A DNA stretch of 64,000 nucleotides from Calycina herbarum (lineage: Eukaryota > Ascomycota > Leotiomycetes > Helotiales > Pezizellaceae), in contig LLEY01000041.1 of NCBI GenBank assembly GCA_001414485.1, positions 434,001 through 498,000 of the forward strand, in the 5' to 3' direction. Both the position numbers and the translations under genes were made by a program. The stretch's first letter is position 1, and every line of letters starts with the position of its first letter. The notes beneath the pieces are model-generated. The model was given only the letters and a program-made list of their open reading frames with translations, had not been told where the DNA came from and ran no database searches. Positions 23,690 to 35,008 of this stretch are shown piece after piece.

Positions 23690-25459
23690 ATGGCTCTCCA
23701 AGCAGAAGCAAAGCGGATCGCCGCTGAGTTTGAGTATTCGGATGCCGAAGTCAACAAGGGAGTGGCAGAATTCATTGCGCAGATGAGTACGTACCATAGA
23801 AAATGCACCGGCTGAATCGGGTTTTGACAACTAGTACAGATGAGGGATTGGAGAAAAATGCCACTACCATGAGCCAAATTCCTACATATGTTACAGGTGT
23901 GCCAAACGGAACAGAAAAGGTCGGTCAATATTCTAGTTTAGAAGCCCCGGGACTAACAATCTTAGGGCCTTTACCTAGCCGTCGACCTTGGTGGAACCAA
24001 TTTCCGAGTTTGCTCGATCCAATTACACGGAGACACAACTTTTAGCATCGCTCAATCGAAAGTAGCTATTCCCAAGGAGCTTATGGTAGCGAAGACGGCA
24101 AAGGAGCTCTTTTCGTTTCTTGCCAAGCAGGTTGAGATATTTTTGAAGGAACATCATGAGGAACATTTCGAAGCACATATCAAACGTCGGGCGACATCCT
24201 CAACGCCAGAGGGATACCGAGACGAGCACATTTTCCGATTGGGTTTCACATTCAGTTTCCCAGTTCACCAAATCGGCATCAACAGAGGTACTTTGATTCG
24301 ATGGACGAAAGGATTCGATATTGCAGATGCAGTTGGACAAGACGTTTGTGAATTGTTGCAAAAGGAGATTGACCTTCTGAAATTGCCAGTTAAAGTTGCA
24401 GCTCTTGTTAACGACACTGTGGGAACTCTCATGGCGAGGTCGTATACATCACCTGGAAAGACTAGCACACTTCTTGGGGCTATTTTTGGAACTGGTACCA
24501 ATGGAGCATATGTCGAGAAGCTCGCCAAAATTACGAAACCAATGGAAGGCGAATTCGACTCGAGTACTGGTTTGATGGTTGTCAACACAGAATGGGGTTC
24601 ATTCGACAATGGACTCAAGGTGCTTCCAACAACCAAATATGACGAGGCTTTAGACAAGGACAGTATCAACCCGGGTATCCAGATGTTCGAAAAGCGAGTG
24701 TCGGGTATGTTCTTGGGCGAGATTCTTCGAACCGTTCTTGTCAGTGTCTTGAAGAATCCAAAAATCGCCCTTTTCAGAGACGACAACTCCTCGCAAAACG
24801 ACTATTCCACGACGTCAAGCGTTGCCAAAGACTCAGCACTTTACAAAGAATGGGCTGTTGATAGCAGCATTCTCTCCATTGCAGAAGCCGACAACACTGT
24901 GGGATTAAAGACATTGCGACAATCTATTGAGAAGGATCTTGGCGTTTTGTCACCTAGTCTCGAAGATGCGCAGCTGGTGAAGGAAATCGCACAAGCAATT
25001 GCAAAGCGTGCCGCTCGACTGGCAGCTGTAGCTCTCGCCGGTATTGTCCTCCAATCTGGACGACTGAATCCAGGAGCTGGACAGGCCCCGGGACCAAAAT
25101 CTTCAGCAGCTATTGTCGAAGATGTAAAGGCAGGAAACGTTGTCGAGGCAGCCGCAGCCACAGCAAGCAAACTTGCAAATACCGCAGGATTGGGCACAGA
25201 TGAGGAGGAGATTGTAGATATTGGTGTTGATGGCAGTTTGGTCGAATTCTACCCTGGATTCGAGGATTTAGTCCGAGAGGCATTCCGAGCGATAGATGGT
25301 ATCGGGGCCTCTGGCGAGAGAAGAATTCGCATTGGTATTGCCAAGGATGGATCTGGAGTTGGAGCTGCGTTAATCGCACTCGTCGCGGCGAAGATGGAGA
25401 AGCCATTGGATTATCTAAAGCAGCTTAGAGGTAAGTTGGAAGATGTTACTGAAAATTAA
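23690..25459 (+). CDS. Glucokinase (hexokinase family)
   Basis: It phosphorylates glucose at the 6 position at entry to glycolysis. Exons: join(23690..23786,23840..23919,23966..25459), 556 aa from the ATG giving MALQAEAKRIAAEFEYSD. Phosphate-1 motif: LAVDLGGTNFRVCSIQL near residues 63-79. Sugar-binding segment: LGFTFSFPVHQIGINRGTLI. The catalytic Asp is in LVNDTVGTLMA, and GAIFGTGTNGAYVEK follows. The C-terminal adenosine motif is near IGIAKDGSGVGAALIALVA. FPVHQ plus the overall spacing favour the fungal glucokinase branch over hexokinase I/II. Introns are 53 and 46 nt with clean borders. An in-frame upstream extension is described separately; without it the protein is cytosolic. Confidence 0.94.
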
Positions 25460-26537
25460 GCAAACTTTTGGATGGGAGGGGTTTGAGCTGATGCTCCCCC
25501 ATTGTTCTTTTTTGGATGGCGATGTTGGATTTTTCCACGTCATTTCTGTATTTGATCCATCTTGCATAGCTAGGAATGAGTTTTGGGGATTACTTTGGGG
25601 TATCTGATGATTTTCTGAATTTACGAATTGAGGATTATTATGTCTGTCTTCTGCTTGGTTTCTGCCGATCCATTGAGTGGGGAAGAATAAAAGAGAAAAA
25701 TGAAGCTATTCCCTCGCTACTCTATCCGTCCCTACCTATTTAGTGAGGTGAATCAAATCATCGCACTTGCCAAAACCAACCCCTATCTATAGCAATCGCT
25801 CCTTCCAGCCTTTTCAATTGGTTCGGGTAACACATAACCCCTGAATAAATTACCCTGGTCCCAACTGCGTCATCATGCTTTTAACTTCAAACTTCCAGTC
25901 GCCCATTCACTTTCTGTTCTCAACATCACAATTTTGTATTGTCAACACTCTTTTTTTTTGTATTGCCCTCTCTATTCACAGTTTCAATATTTGACTCTCT
26001 TCTGGGTCCCTCTTTTTGTTTATTCTCTCTATTTTTCCGTACCTGATCGAGAGTATTCCTACTCCCAACTTCCCTGTTTTTCTCATTCCTTGGCATCAAG
26101 AAACCGGGAACTGGAGGCTGGAGAAGAGGATCGGATCTGCCCCTCCTCTACGAACCAGACCGAGCGATCTTTCTTTGTTCCTGTTTGTCGAGTATTGGTT
26201 GGTTGGTTATTGCCGGCTGTGCGTCATTGGGGATAAGGATTTAGGAGTTGGTTGGGGGTTATTGATTGACGCCTTGCTGCTGGCTCCTTGCAACTCTTCC
26301 TCCTGGTTAGCTCGTGGCTTTGCTCACCTCGGCCCTGACCCTTCAACGGTCTGGCTTATTTATCCTCCAGTGGGGTGAAGGATTTGGGGTATCCTAGGTT
26401 TTGGGAGGCTGCCCGCTTTCCCCTCGTACCTGGTTTCGTCCACCCGTTTTATCTTTATAGGTTGCGGCTCCCTCTTATCGAACCCTTCTTTTTTCGATCT
26501 CGATAGTTACAGCTTCATCTTCACACTCACACTCGAA
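25460..26537. other. Intergenic stretch glucokinase / thaumatin-like gene
   Basis: About 1.1 kb. From 25900 it is strongly C/T-rich, as in promoters and leaders of many ascomycete genes. The open frames here are by-products of that composition. Confidence 0.5.
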
Positions 26538-27870
26538 ATGAAATCGAATAAACAATCATCCTCGGCCTTTGCGCTACCCTCTTCTCTGCAAATCCTTACT
26601 TCGATATGTCTTCTCGGACTGATATCTCCAACTACGGCTTTCCATACAAATCGCATGTTTGATCGAGATGTTTCTCTCAGACCTCCGAGATGGGGACCTC
26701 CTATCAAGAGAGATGGACAGGCACCACTGAAAGTTACGAATAAATGCCCGGACAAAATATGGCCGGGAATTGGAACACAAGCTGGTACAGGACCTGGAAT
26801 GGGGGGATTTGAGCTTGCGGCTGGAGATAGCAAAACCTTGATGGTCAGCAAAGACTGGCAAGGAAGAGTGTGGGGGCGAACGAATTGCAGTTTCAACCCT
26901 ACTGGAACTGGCGCTAGCAATCTCAATGGAAATAATGGTGGTGGAGCTGCATGCGATTCCGGGGATTGTGGTGGAGTTCTGAATTGTGTTATGACCGTAT
27001 GTCAACCTTCATTCAACTTCAAATCTTCCTTGAACTCATATTATCCAGGGCGTTTCCCCAGCCAGTCTAGCAGAATACGATCTTGCTGGTGGCACAGGCG
27101 GTACCCAAGCATTCTACGACATCTCCCTCGTAGACGGCTACAACATTCCCATAGGAATAGTTTTCATACCCGGTGACGATGCAAAACTCCAAAAAATCCC
27201 ACCAAACCTCTCAAACGCAGTCTGTATCGCCACGGCCGGCTTCGCAGCCGACCCCTCTCCCTCTGGTACCAACGGCGACTCCTCCAATGCTTCTTATCCC
27301 GTTCCTTACGAAGCCACACAATCCAATATGGACATCTCAACCTGGTGCCCCTGGGATCTCTTAAAAATCCAACCCGACAAACCCGGAGATGGAGTCTACC
27401 CTTACCCAGACGACAATATCAAACGACCCATCTTTGACCCTTGTAACTCGGCATGCGCCAAAACCAACGCTCCAGCAGACTGCTGCACAGGCGCTTTCTC
27501 CGACCACGGAGTTTGCAAACCAAATATGTATTCTAATCAAGCTAATAAAGTCTGTCCTGACGCCTATGGATTCGCCTTTGACGACCAAGATTCTACGTTT
27601 ATCATCCCGGCTGGTGGGGGATTCGAAACGGTCTTCTGTCCCGAGGGACGGAGTACGAATATTTTGAAGACTTTTAAGCAGCAGCTTCAGGATTTGACGG
27701 GTGCGCCGGGGGTGGGGAAGAGCTGGAAGGAGATTGATGATGATGCGAGGAATGTTACTATTATTCTTGAGGCGGCTAAGAAGAGTGGTGGGGAGAGGAG
27801 GGAGGGGAGTGCGGGATGTGTTGGGGCGCTTGTGGCGGTTGTTGCTTGGGCTGTTTTTGTGGGGTTGTGA
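26538..27870 (+). CDS. Thaumatin-like protein, probably GPI-anchored
   Basis: Two exons, join(26538..26996,27049..27870), 426 aa. A signal-anchor-like N-terminus (LQILTSICLLGLISPTTA) is followed by the thaumatin fold: VTNKCPDKIWPGIGTQ, WQGRVWGRTNCSF, CDSGDCGGVLNC and GVSPASLAEYDL across the intron, then FYDISLVDGYN. Cys-rich later parts include FDPCNSACAKT and PADCCTGAFSDHGVCKP. The end is hydrophobic (CVGALVAVVAWAVFVGL), preceded by small residues, as in GPI-anchored wall proteins. Fungal members (GH152-type) are linked to beta-1,3-glucan binding or hydrolysis and to wall remodelling. The exact activity here is unknown. Confidence 0.92.
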
Positions 27871-28679
27871 GTGTGTGAGTTGAGGATGATGGTTGGATTG
27901 ATGGGGGTTTTGCTTTTTCTGGCGTTTTTTTACGAGATTATGAGATTGAGATGAGATGAGATGAGGTTATGAGGATGGAGAGCTGGAGAGAGTTACGCGA
28001 GTACCCGTTGTTTTTTGAGTTGCGATCCCTAAGATACCCCCCTTTTAGTAGGCTAGTTTGTTTTCTCTCTCTTTAGATTGTGGAGATGAGAATTAGAATG
28101 AAGATTATGAATAGAATGAATCAATACATGAACACTGTTTGACTGCTTGATTTGGTGACTTGGTGACTGGGTGTGGAACTTTCTCCCCTTTTTCCCCCTT
28201 CCTCTTTCTCGTGAGGTCAAGAGTACAAATCACGAGTGGACATGAGAGCGAGTCCGAGTCCAAACGACGCTCATTACCTAGAGGAATGGAGATATTTCAG
28301 TGAACATTAAACTATGAAGAATATGAAGAAGTGAACTTTCGCATCTTAACTCCAAGTACCATATTTTCATGAATTTTCAGTAAAAGTGAGTTCAGAAGAC
28401 TCCTCCTTAGTTTGCTATACAGTTCTTCTATTTATAAAGGGATATGAAATCTACATTTATAACCAAATATAGAGCATCAAGACTCTAACTTGATAAATAG
28501 CCGTCACAAAATGACAAGCAAGGGCATGTTAGAGCAACCTCAGATTTTGCATCAGATACCATCTCGAGGTCCCAAATTCCCAATCACAAAAATCTTGTTG
28601 GCGATGCTTGGGTTTCCTCGGTGTTTTGTTTGGGCAACAATAAAAGCGACTTGGGTACCTCCCTTGCAAAAAGAGAATA
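27871..28679. other. Intergenic stretch right of the thaumatin-like gene
   Basis: The 3' flank of the thaumatin-like gene contains a short GAGAT microsatellite at about 27940-27965. It is AT-rich from 28280 to the P450 pseudogene. Nothing else is supported. Confidence 0.5.
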
Positions 28680-30329
28680 TCACAGCTCCAATCTATCCTG
28701 AACCTCCCTCCTCTTAACCAACAACTCCGCCTCAGGATTCGGAAAAATAAACTCATGCGCCATCAGATTCTTTGGCCTCCTCTTTTCATTCACCAACTTA
28801 GAATCATAATCCATAATCAACTTCACCAGAATACACTTTATCTCCAATGCTGCGAAGAAGCGTCCTAGACATGCGCATTTCCCATGCCAGAAATTTAAGT
28901 TTGTAGGTGAAGTTGTGGCGAATTGCCGGAGGTTTGCTGAGTTATTGTGTTGTCGTAGGTTGGAATAGCTGTATCTATCGAAAAGTAAGGGGTTGGTGGT
29001 ATGGGAGGGATCGTTTTGAATTGCTGTTGCGGGTATACAAATATGAGTTCCTTTCTTCAGGACGGTGCCATCGAGGAGGATGTAGTTTTGAACGAGAATT
29101 CGGTGGTTTGAGAGGAGGGTTGGGGGATTGAAACGTTGGGATTCTTTCCTGAAGGAGTCTAGGATGTGGAGTGTTGAGAAGGAGCTTTGTTTCCATGACA
29201 TCCAGGGACCGTCTGAGTGAAGTACTTGTTTTATTTCTGTCCTGAGGGGGGTGAGATACTCTGGGTGGAAGGCTAGGTCGTATAATACGTGGACGGCGGA
29301 CATTTGGGAGGTGTGGATTGAGGCTAGGGACGTGGTTACTTCTAGGTGTGCGAGTTCGGCGGAGTCTTTCTTGTTTGAGCGTCTGATTTCAGCATCTATG
29401 ATAAGATGTTTTGATGTTTTAAGTTGCTGCTAGCTTTGAAATCGGGGGAAGGGATTTCTCTCTGTCGTCGTTGGATCTCGGGGATTAGTAGGGTTTTTTG
29501 CTTGTCGGATGTAGGAGGCCGGGATGAAGATGCTAATTATTCCGTGGAGCCACATGGAAACATTCTTAAGACTACGAGACAGAGGAAGACGGTTTCGACG
29601 AACTTGGTGGATATTTCTAACCATTTTTCGTTACGGCATAAGGGTAGACCGAGGAATACTCTTGCATTTAAGCGAGATACTATTCTGAGGACTGTGTAAT
29701 GAGGTTTAATCGTGGTCCGTTCCTCTATGAACAATGTCAAAACAGTTCAATAGACAACGAGTAATGTTAGGAACTTACCATCGTTGCTCAGGAAATTGTG
29801 TTCCAAAACGTAATTAAGCTCTTCTTTCATCGGCTGGGTGAGAGAACCGAGATTAGGAATAACTTTCTCTTGCAAGGTCCAGAAATGCAAGTTATTCCTT
29901 AAAATAATGTTTATGTTCATGTGTTGACCTATGAACTTGTGGACATGTGCGTCAGTGGGGTTGGCAATGGTGTTTGGCAGATTTCGAAGTTCGTTCACGT
30001 AGTGGGCTGCGTCGGCTCGGATGAACTTGAATGTGGTGTGTTTGAACTGGCGGGTTTAGCGATATTGAATATGTAATGAGAAGTGTAGTGGATATTTTGG
30101 AGTAGCCATTATCTAGGAGTTCGTTTGCATGAAGTAAGAAGCGGAAGTCTATGATAAATTGGGACTTGAAGGGGAAGCGTTTTCCAACTTTTGGGACTTT
30201 TGGGGCTGTGATGTAAGAAATGAATGTAGTTATTGAGTACAATGAGAAAACAAGTGTTGCAAATACCAACCACCTATCCTCAAAGACTTTGTCGGCCCAT
30301 TCGGAGTAGGCCATTTCATAAAATGCCAT
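28680..30329 (-). pseudogene. Cytochrome P450 pseudogene (secondary-metabolism type)
   Basis: P450 coding sequence is readable along the whole minus strand but not in one frame. Exon 1 (from 30329) has a membrane anchor, WLVFATLVFSLYSITTFISY, and ends at GYSK. The expected donor there reads AT instead of GT, while the acceptor before FKHTTFKFIRADAAHYV is intact. The next exon junction (29747 region to VLRIVSRLNARVFLGLPL) is sound. Frame then breaks after LRMFP (about 29550, CC where CCC fits) and in AAAAAA before LLIPEIQRRQREI (about 29500). It breaks again before DFKASSNLKHQNILS, which runs into TAG. The C-terminal half is open: ESQR as ExxR, heme loop FWHGKCACLGRFFA with the Cys kept. Overall it resembles the fungal CYP68/CYP503-like P450s of terpenoid clusters. 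It stands next to a broken diterpene cyclase. Confidence 0.85.
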
Positions 30330-31441
30330 GACAAGCTACGTGCTCGGGTGTCTTGAAAGTTCGATTTTTTTCGTTCACAAAATCCAGATCACAAGCCAAA
30401 AGCTATTACGTACTCACAATTCTAGACATTCGGCTTCCTCCTTTCTGGAATTTCGATAACTGGGAGCAAATCCATTGGCGTACATCATTACATGAAGCTT
30501 TCCCGGTAACCAAAGAGGAAGTGCTTGATTTACGCGCCGCCCGAGTATTTCATATCTACTTACAAAGAAACCAACATATACGTAAAATAATTGTGAATCA
30601 ATTGGTTCTCGAGAATTTCCTGGAACTGCCACTCTAGTATGCCTGTTCATGCAGGTTGGGGTGCGGTCTTTTATGCGTCCCAGATAGGAAGTTTTCGTAA
30701 AAGTTAACCTTGTTTTATGTCGTTCAGGAATATCAATTGAGGTTTCTCAAGAAGAAAGATAAGAACGATATCACTTGCTGTCTTGTAGGTTTAGAGTATG
30801 TGAATTAAGAGAAAGCTAAGTAAAATTCCCCTCTTGAAACCAAGTGAGACTTTCGTTGATTCTGGTGAGATGTTGTTACCACCAGAGTTGTAATACAAGA
30901 ATCCCAGTTATTGTTCAGCGTGTATTTGAATGATATCCACTAAATGATCTAGTTCTAAGATATCTTGGGTAATTGAGTGTGTGAAAAGACGTTAAAAGAG
31001 ATTAATCTAGATTATCCTAATGCTAGCTATAATTACTCAAGGTCCCTTGGAGTCTATTTCTTTGAGTAGGAGCACGTTGGACTATAACTGGAACTTTTAC
31101 TCTGACGCCGTAATAAAGTGTTGATCTAGAGCTTATCAAATGAAATTCAGTATGACAACACCAGGTAGATCATCGGCAATGCCTGTTAATTTGTTGAAGG
31201 AGACTTCAAGAGAACTTTGTTAGTGAGATCTCACGGAAAGTAAGGTATCATGAACCAGGGGGAATGTTCTTCTCCCACGCACTCTCGCAGAGTAGAAGTA
31301 CAAAAGTATATGAAGTACCTTTCCGTACCCATTTTTCGGGGTCTATATATCTCCTCAATTCGGCAGTACCTTCGAATAAAACGCAATTTCTTGCAGCTAC
31401 TCCTCGAAGCTTTCTTATAATCAAACTGGCCGACTTCAAAA
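30330..31441. other. Divergent intergenic region of the relic pair
   Basis: 1.1 kb of AT-rich DNA between the P450 and diterpene cyclase pseudogenes. In the ancestral cluster this would have been their shared promoter. No gene is visible now. Confidence 0.5.
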
Positions 31442-32556
31442 ATGGTCGCCGACTCCAACAAAATAATACCTTTCTCTACCACAGAACGAGACGACATCAT
31501 CGATGATTCTGTACGATCGATAATCAGGTGCTTGGCTGACGTTTGTAGCTCCATTTCTGTATCAATTTATGATACAGCTTGGCTCGTAATGATTTCTAGA
31601 GAGATTGAAGGTGGGGTTTGCTGGACATTTCCGGAATTCTTCCAGTATTTACTGGATACACAACTTCTAGGTAGTTGGGGATTGGGGGTCCTATGCTTCT
31701 CAAGCGAACAGAACTATTGAACACAGTGCGCAGGTCTGCAATCAACAGAGTCACCATGGGGGGTGTTTTACGACAAATATACTCTTCATAATCTAGGTCA
31801 TTATTCCTCGAACAATCAAGTCGAGATTGGGACATTCTCTCCGATAATCGGCCTCATTATTTCAGGAGGTTGGGTCGAGGTTGGGAGCTGTGATATTCCC
31901 ACCCTCTATCTATCTAACTCTTATTGAGTAAACCATTCTTCTTCCTGTAAGCTGTTTTTCTGTAAGTAAGCCCATGGTAACCTGCTGGAACGCATCAGCC
32001 ACTCACGTGCCATATACCCCTCTATTCCCCCTTTTGGACGGGGCTACAAGGGCTACAGTGTGGCCTCTAGAATCGAAAATGCTACAAAAACTGCCCCCAA
32101 CAGTACAATATTCAAATTCCAAAGCCCAGATGTCAACTTTTTTTCCAACTATTCAAAACCGAGCTGCTAGAGACGTCCGTTTAGAAGGCTTGTTGGACAT
32201 GATGGGAATATACGCTTAACTACCAAGCTGACGGATTCATGGAGAAAATTGAAGACATCCATTGTTTGAGCGCCCAAAACACGACCAGGGCAGTCATAAG
32301 CAAGAATATCATGGGCGATCGCAAAGCTAAATTGGGGGTTGATCCGACGCTGAATTTAAGCGAGCGAGAGAATATTGAGAACAAACCATGTTACGAGCCA
32401 GTCCTCGCTCAAGGAGACAAAGCCTGGAGTTCAACTGAAGAAGTCCTTCAACGTTTTGCAGCACACGTTTTGAAATATTCCGAAATCGCTAATATTGTTA
32501 GCGACCCAGCCCTTACTCATCTCAAGGAACAATTCAGTTTTTTCTGGGGCATTTAG
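31442..32556 (+). pseudogene. Bifunctional diterpene cyclase (CPS/KS type) pseudogene, internally deleted
   Basis: The ATG at 31442 opens 92 codons with the fungal copalyl diphosphate/ent-kaurene synthase N-terminus: SVSIYDTAWLVMISREIEGG, then WTFPEFFQYLLDTQLLGSWG. A frameshift follows, with SYASQANRTIE still readable. Most of the middle is missing, including where the class II DxDD motif would lie. Remains of the class I alpha domain reappear: LLDMM at about 32195, a frameshift or stop, then NYQADGFMEKIED at 32220-32255. There the acidic motif reads DGFME rather than the usual D-D/E-x-x-D/E form. The helix RFAAHVLKYSEI (about 32450) also belongs to this domain. Full-length enzymes have roughly 950 residues, so well over half is gone. 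It cannot make an active cyclase. Confidence 0.8.
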
Positions 32557-33256
32557 ACCATTCCGTCGACAACAGTTTTCTAGTCCAGTGACCGATGCAA
32601 CCTAACATAGAAATAATTCCATTGAAACCCAGTTTCTATGACTAGATACATGGAACATCTTCCATTACTACCTCTTGTCCTTATTTTCTCGCTTGGCTAT
32701 TGTGTGCCGGATTGGAGAAGCAAGCCATTCTTTCGCAAAGCCCATCGTTCCATAAAACGATAACTTTTAAGCTTGCTCTTGGGTTCTCAGTATGCATATA
32801 CAGTGAGCGGGTGTTAAGCGTCCCAAGTCAAATAATATTCAAAGTTCTAAGAGAAGAAATGACAGATAAAGGGTTGTTGCTTTTGTTATTTTGAGCAGCA
32901 TTTGTTATTTCACGCTCGAGAATTTCTTAAGATATAATCGCATACAAGCAGACTTTGTGGTAGATTATTGATTTGCTATAGTTCTCTGGCTGTTCACTCT
33001 TGCTTATCAGCAGAAAATTCTGGCAGTCTCGAGAAGTAACCACTAAGTATATGCAACATCCATCCACTCTCACCAAATTTATTACTCCTGAAGAAGCCCT
33101 TAATATTTTCCCATTACCGAACATAACACCATACTTACCCAAATTTGTTCTTTCGTCTAGATCCACCACTAACAAACTCTCCTCGGTATCTCCTCATCCT
33201 CTACTGATGAGTCTTCATTACTTGTGGTCCCACTAGTGCTAACGTCCTCAAAACCA
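32557..33256. other. Intergenic stretch right of the cyclase relic
   Basis: AT-rich DNA with short open frames. More of the cyclase 3' part could be hidden here, but I could not recognise it. Confidence 0.4.
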
Positions 33257-34186
33257 CTAGTCGTCGTTAATAGCAGCATCCATCAACATATCAAGCCAAT
33301 TATCGGGAATTTCGATTTCATCTCCATCATCTTCTTCGTCTTCACTGGCATCACCTCTACCATCATAGTAGCCTTCTGGAAATTGATGGCTATGTGTGAA
33401 GAAGCGAGATCTACACATAGGGCAGGTTGGGTCGTTTGTTTCATTAAGCCAAGTGAGGATACAAAGGTGGCCAAAGATGTGTTGACATGGAGTTCTGACG
33501 GGCTTTTCCAATGTGTTTTCAGGGGACAACTTTCCCATCTCTTCACCGCAGATATTGCAGTTCTTTTCGGCGAGCGCTGTGAGGGGAAACTCTCTCAGTA
33601 ACGGCGGCAATGGCTTTCCGTCTGGGTTTCCGTCGGGGTAGTGGCCGTACTTGTCGTCTGCATCGGCAACGAGGTTGAATAACTTGATAGAATTTATCAG
33701 TTTCTCGAGCTGGAATATTTCGCTTCGAGAAATATCGGGGTAATATTGGCGTTCATCAGTTCTACCCCAAGCGTCGCAAGCAGATTTGATTTTGTTGAAT
33801 TCTTTTCGCCGCTCGCCCTCAACTCTAAACTTTGCCTGTGTTAGGGCGGAACCGCTGTCAAATCCACTCGATGTGATGTGCAGCAATGAACTGTCGCTAG
33901 TGATCAAATTTTTGATCATATTCGCCCCGAACTTGACTTCTCTGGGGTCAGGGCCGTCCCGTCGTAAACGTACGCAGAAGGGGCATGCTGGTCCGTAAAT
34001 GAGTTCTTTCGTCTCTTCGATCTCGGAACATGGGTTGAAAGGATGTTGTTGGTATAGCACGCTGGACAATTCGATTCCCGAGTCAAAATCTCCATGCTGT
34101 CCATTTTGGCAATTGACGATAATGTTAACTTCTGACTGCAAGGCAGATCGGCAGGTGCCACAACGAAGGATGTATTTTCGGCACAT
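33257..34186 (-). CDS. RING-finger protein, putative E3 ubiquitin ligase
   Basis: Single exon, 309 aa. The N-terminus has spaced Cys residues (MCRKYILRCGTC, later PACPFC) that may bind zinc. The C-terminal RING-H2-like domain reads CNICGEEMG, then TPCQHIFGHLCILTWL, then CPMCRSRFF, keeping all expected metal ligands. The tail is very acidic (GDASEDEEDDGDEIEIPD). The family role is to recruit an E2 enzyme and ubiquitinate a substrate; no substrate can be inferred. It shares length and plan, including the MCRxY start, with the frameshifted gene at 3648-4560. Confidence 0.85.
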   Translation of the reverse strand: MCRKYILRCGTCRSALQSEVNIIVNCQNGQHGDFDSGIELSSVLYQQHPFNPCSEIEETKELIYGPACPFCVRLRRDGPDPREVKFGANMIKNLITSDSSLLHITSSGFDSGSALTQAKFRVEGERRKEFNKIKSACDAWGRTDERQYYPDISRSEIFQLEKLINSIKLFNLVADADDKYGHYPDGNPDGKPLPPLLREFPLTALAEKNCNICGEEMGKLSPENTLEKPVRTPCQHIFGHLCILTWLNETNDPTCPMCRSRFFTHSHQFPEGYYDGRGDASEDEEDDGDEIEIPDNWLDMLMDAAINDD

Positions 34187-35008
34187 CGTCCTTGTGGATT
34201 CTCAATTGAGACTGTATTGTGGTAATGTTCGATGACGGTCAGGACGACTTTATTCCCGTGTCGGATTTGAGATCTCTTGTCGTTGTTCAAGGGCAAAGGT
34301 GAGAAGGTGGGAATGTGCGAATGTGCGAATGCTTGTTTGAGGCCAAATTTGATGAAATCTAAGACGTACGAAGCGTGAGGAGCGTTGAGGGCTCTTGTAT
34401 GTTGCCAGGTTGACCAGCCAGGCTAGTAACTGTCAACAGCTCGTAGGTGAAGCAAATAAAGATATTGGTGCCCAGCCTCCCCTATGCAGGCACCGCCACA
34501 AGGAAACGAATACAGATTTACTGGACGTTAACACTCTGGAATCTTCTGGATATCCCTGGAAGTAACGGGGATAGGAATTCATCAAAAGATTCAAAACACA
34601 CGGAGATATATCATTTCGATGTCATAATCTCATTCACTATTGCTTAGCTTATTCCACTATCCTGCACTATTTGCGTCTCACCCTACTGCTAAGCGAAAAC
34701 CCTCTGAAGCCATGAGAAAGATCTTGAATTTGAGCTACCTACTATCCCCTCGATTGTTTGAACAGTCTAAGAGAATTGAAAACCCTGTTTCTTGATTCTC
34801 CTAAATGATTCTCCTAACTCCTCTCGAACAATATTTGCCAGATCTACTCGGGTAATGAGAATTTGGGTTCGCAACTTAATGACGTAGGTGTGCGAGGCAA
34901 GCCAAAATAATCAATACCTTCACTTCGGCATTATTGGAAAGTGAACTGGTGCAACGCAATTGTTAGCATACCGCTCCTATATTTACCTATCAACACTAAT
35001 CCCAACCC
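34187..35008. other. Intergenic stretch RING / deaminase gene
   Basis: About 0.8 kb between two minus-strand genes. It would contain the promoter of the RING gene and the 3' end of the deaminase gene. No open frame of note. Confidence 0.5.

Noticed and set aside
25934..26378. Plus-strand open frames of 100-120 codons upstream of the thaumatin-like gene
   Set aside because: They fall in a C/T-rich leader, give low-complexity Ser/Leu/Phe-rich peptides and overlap each other in different frames.
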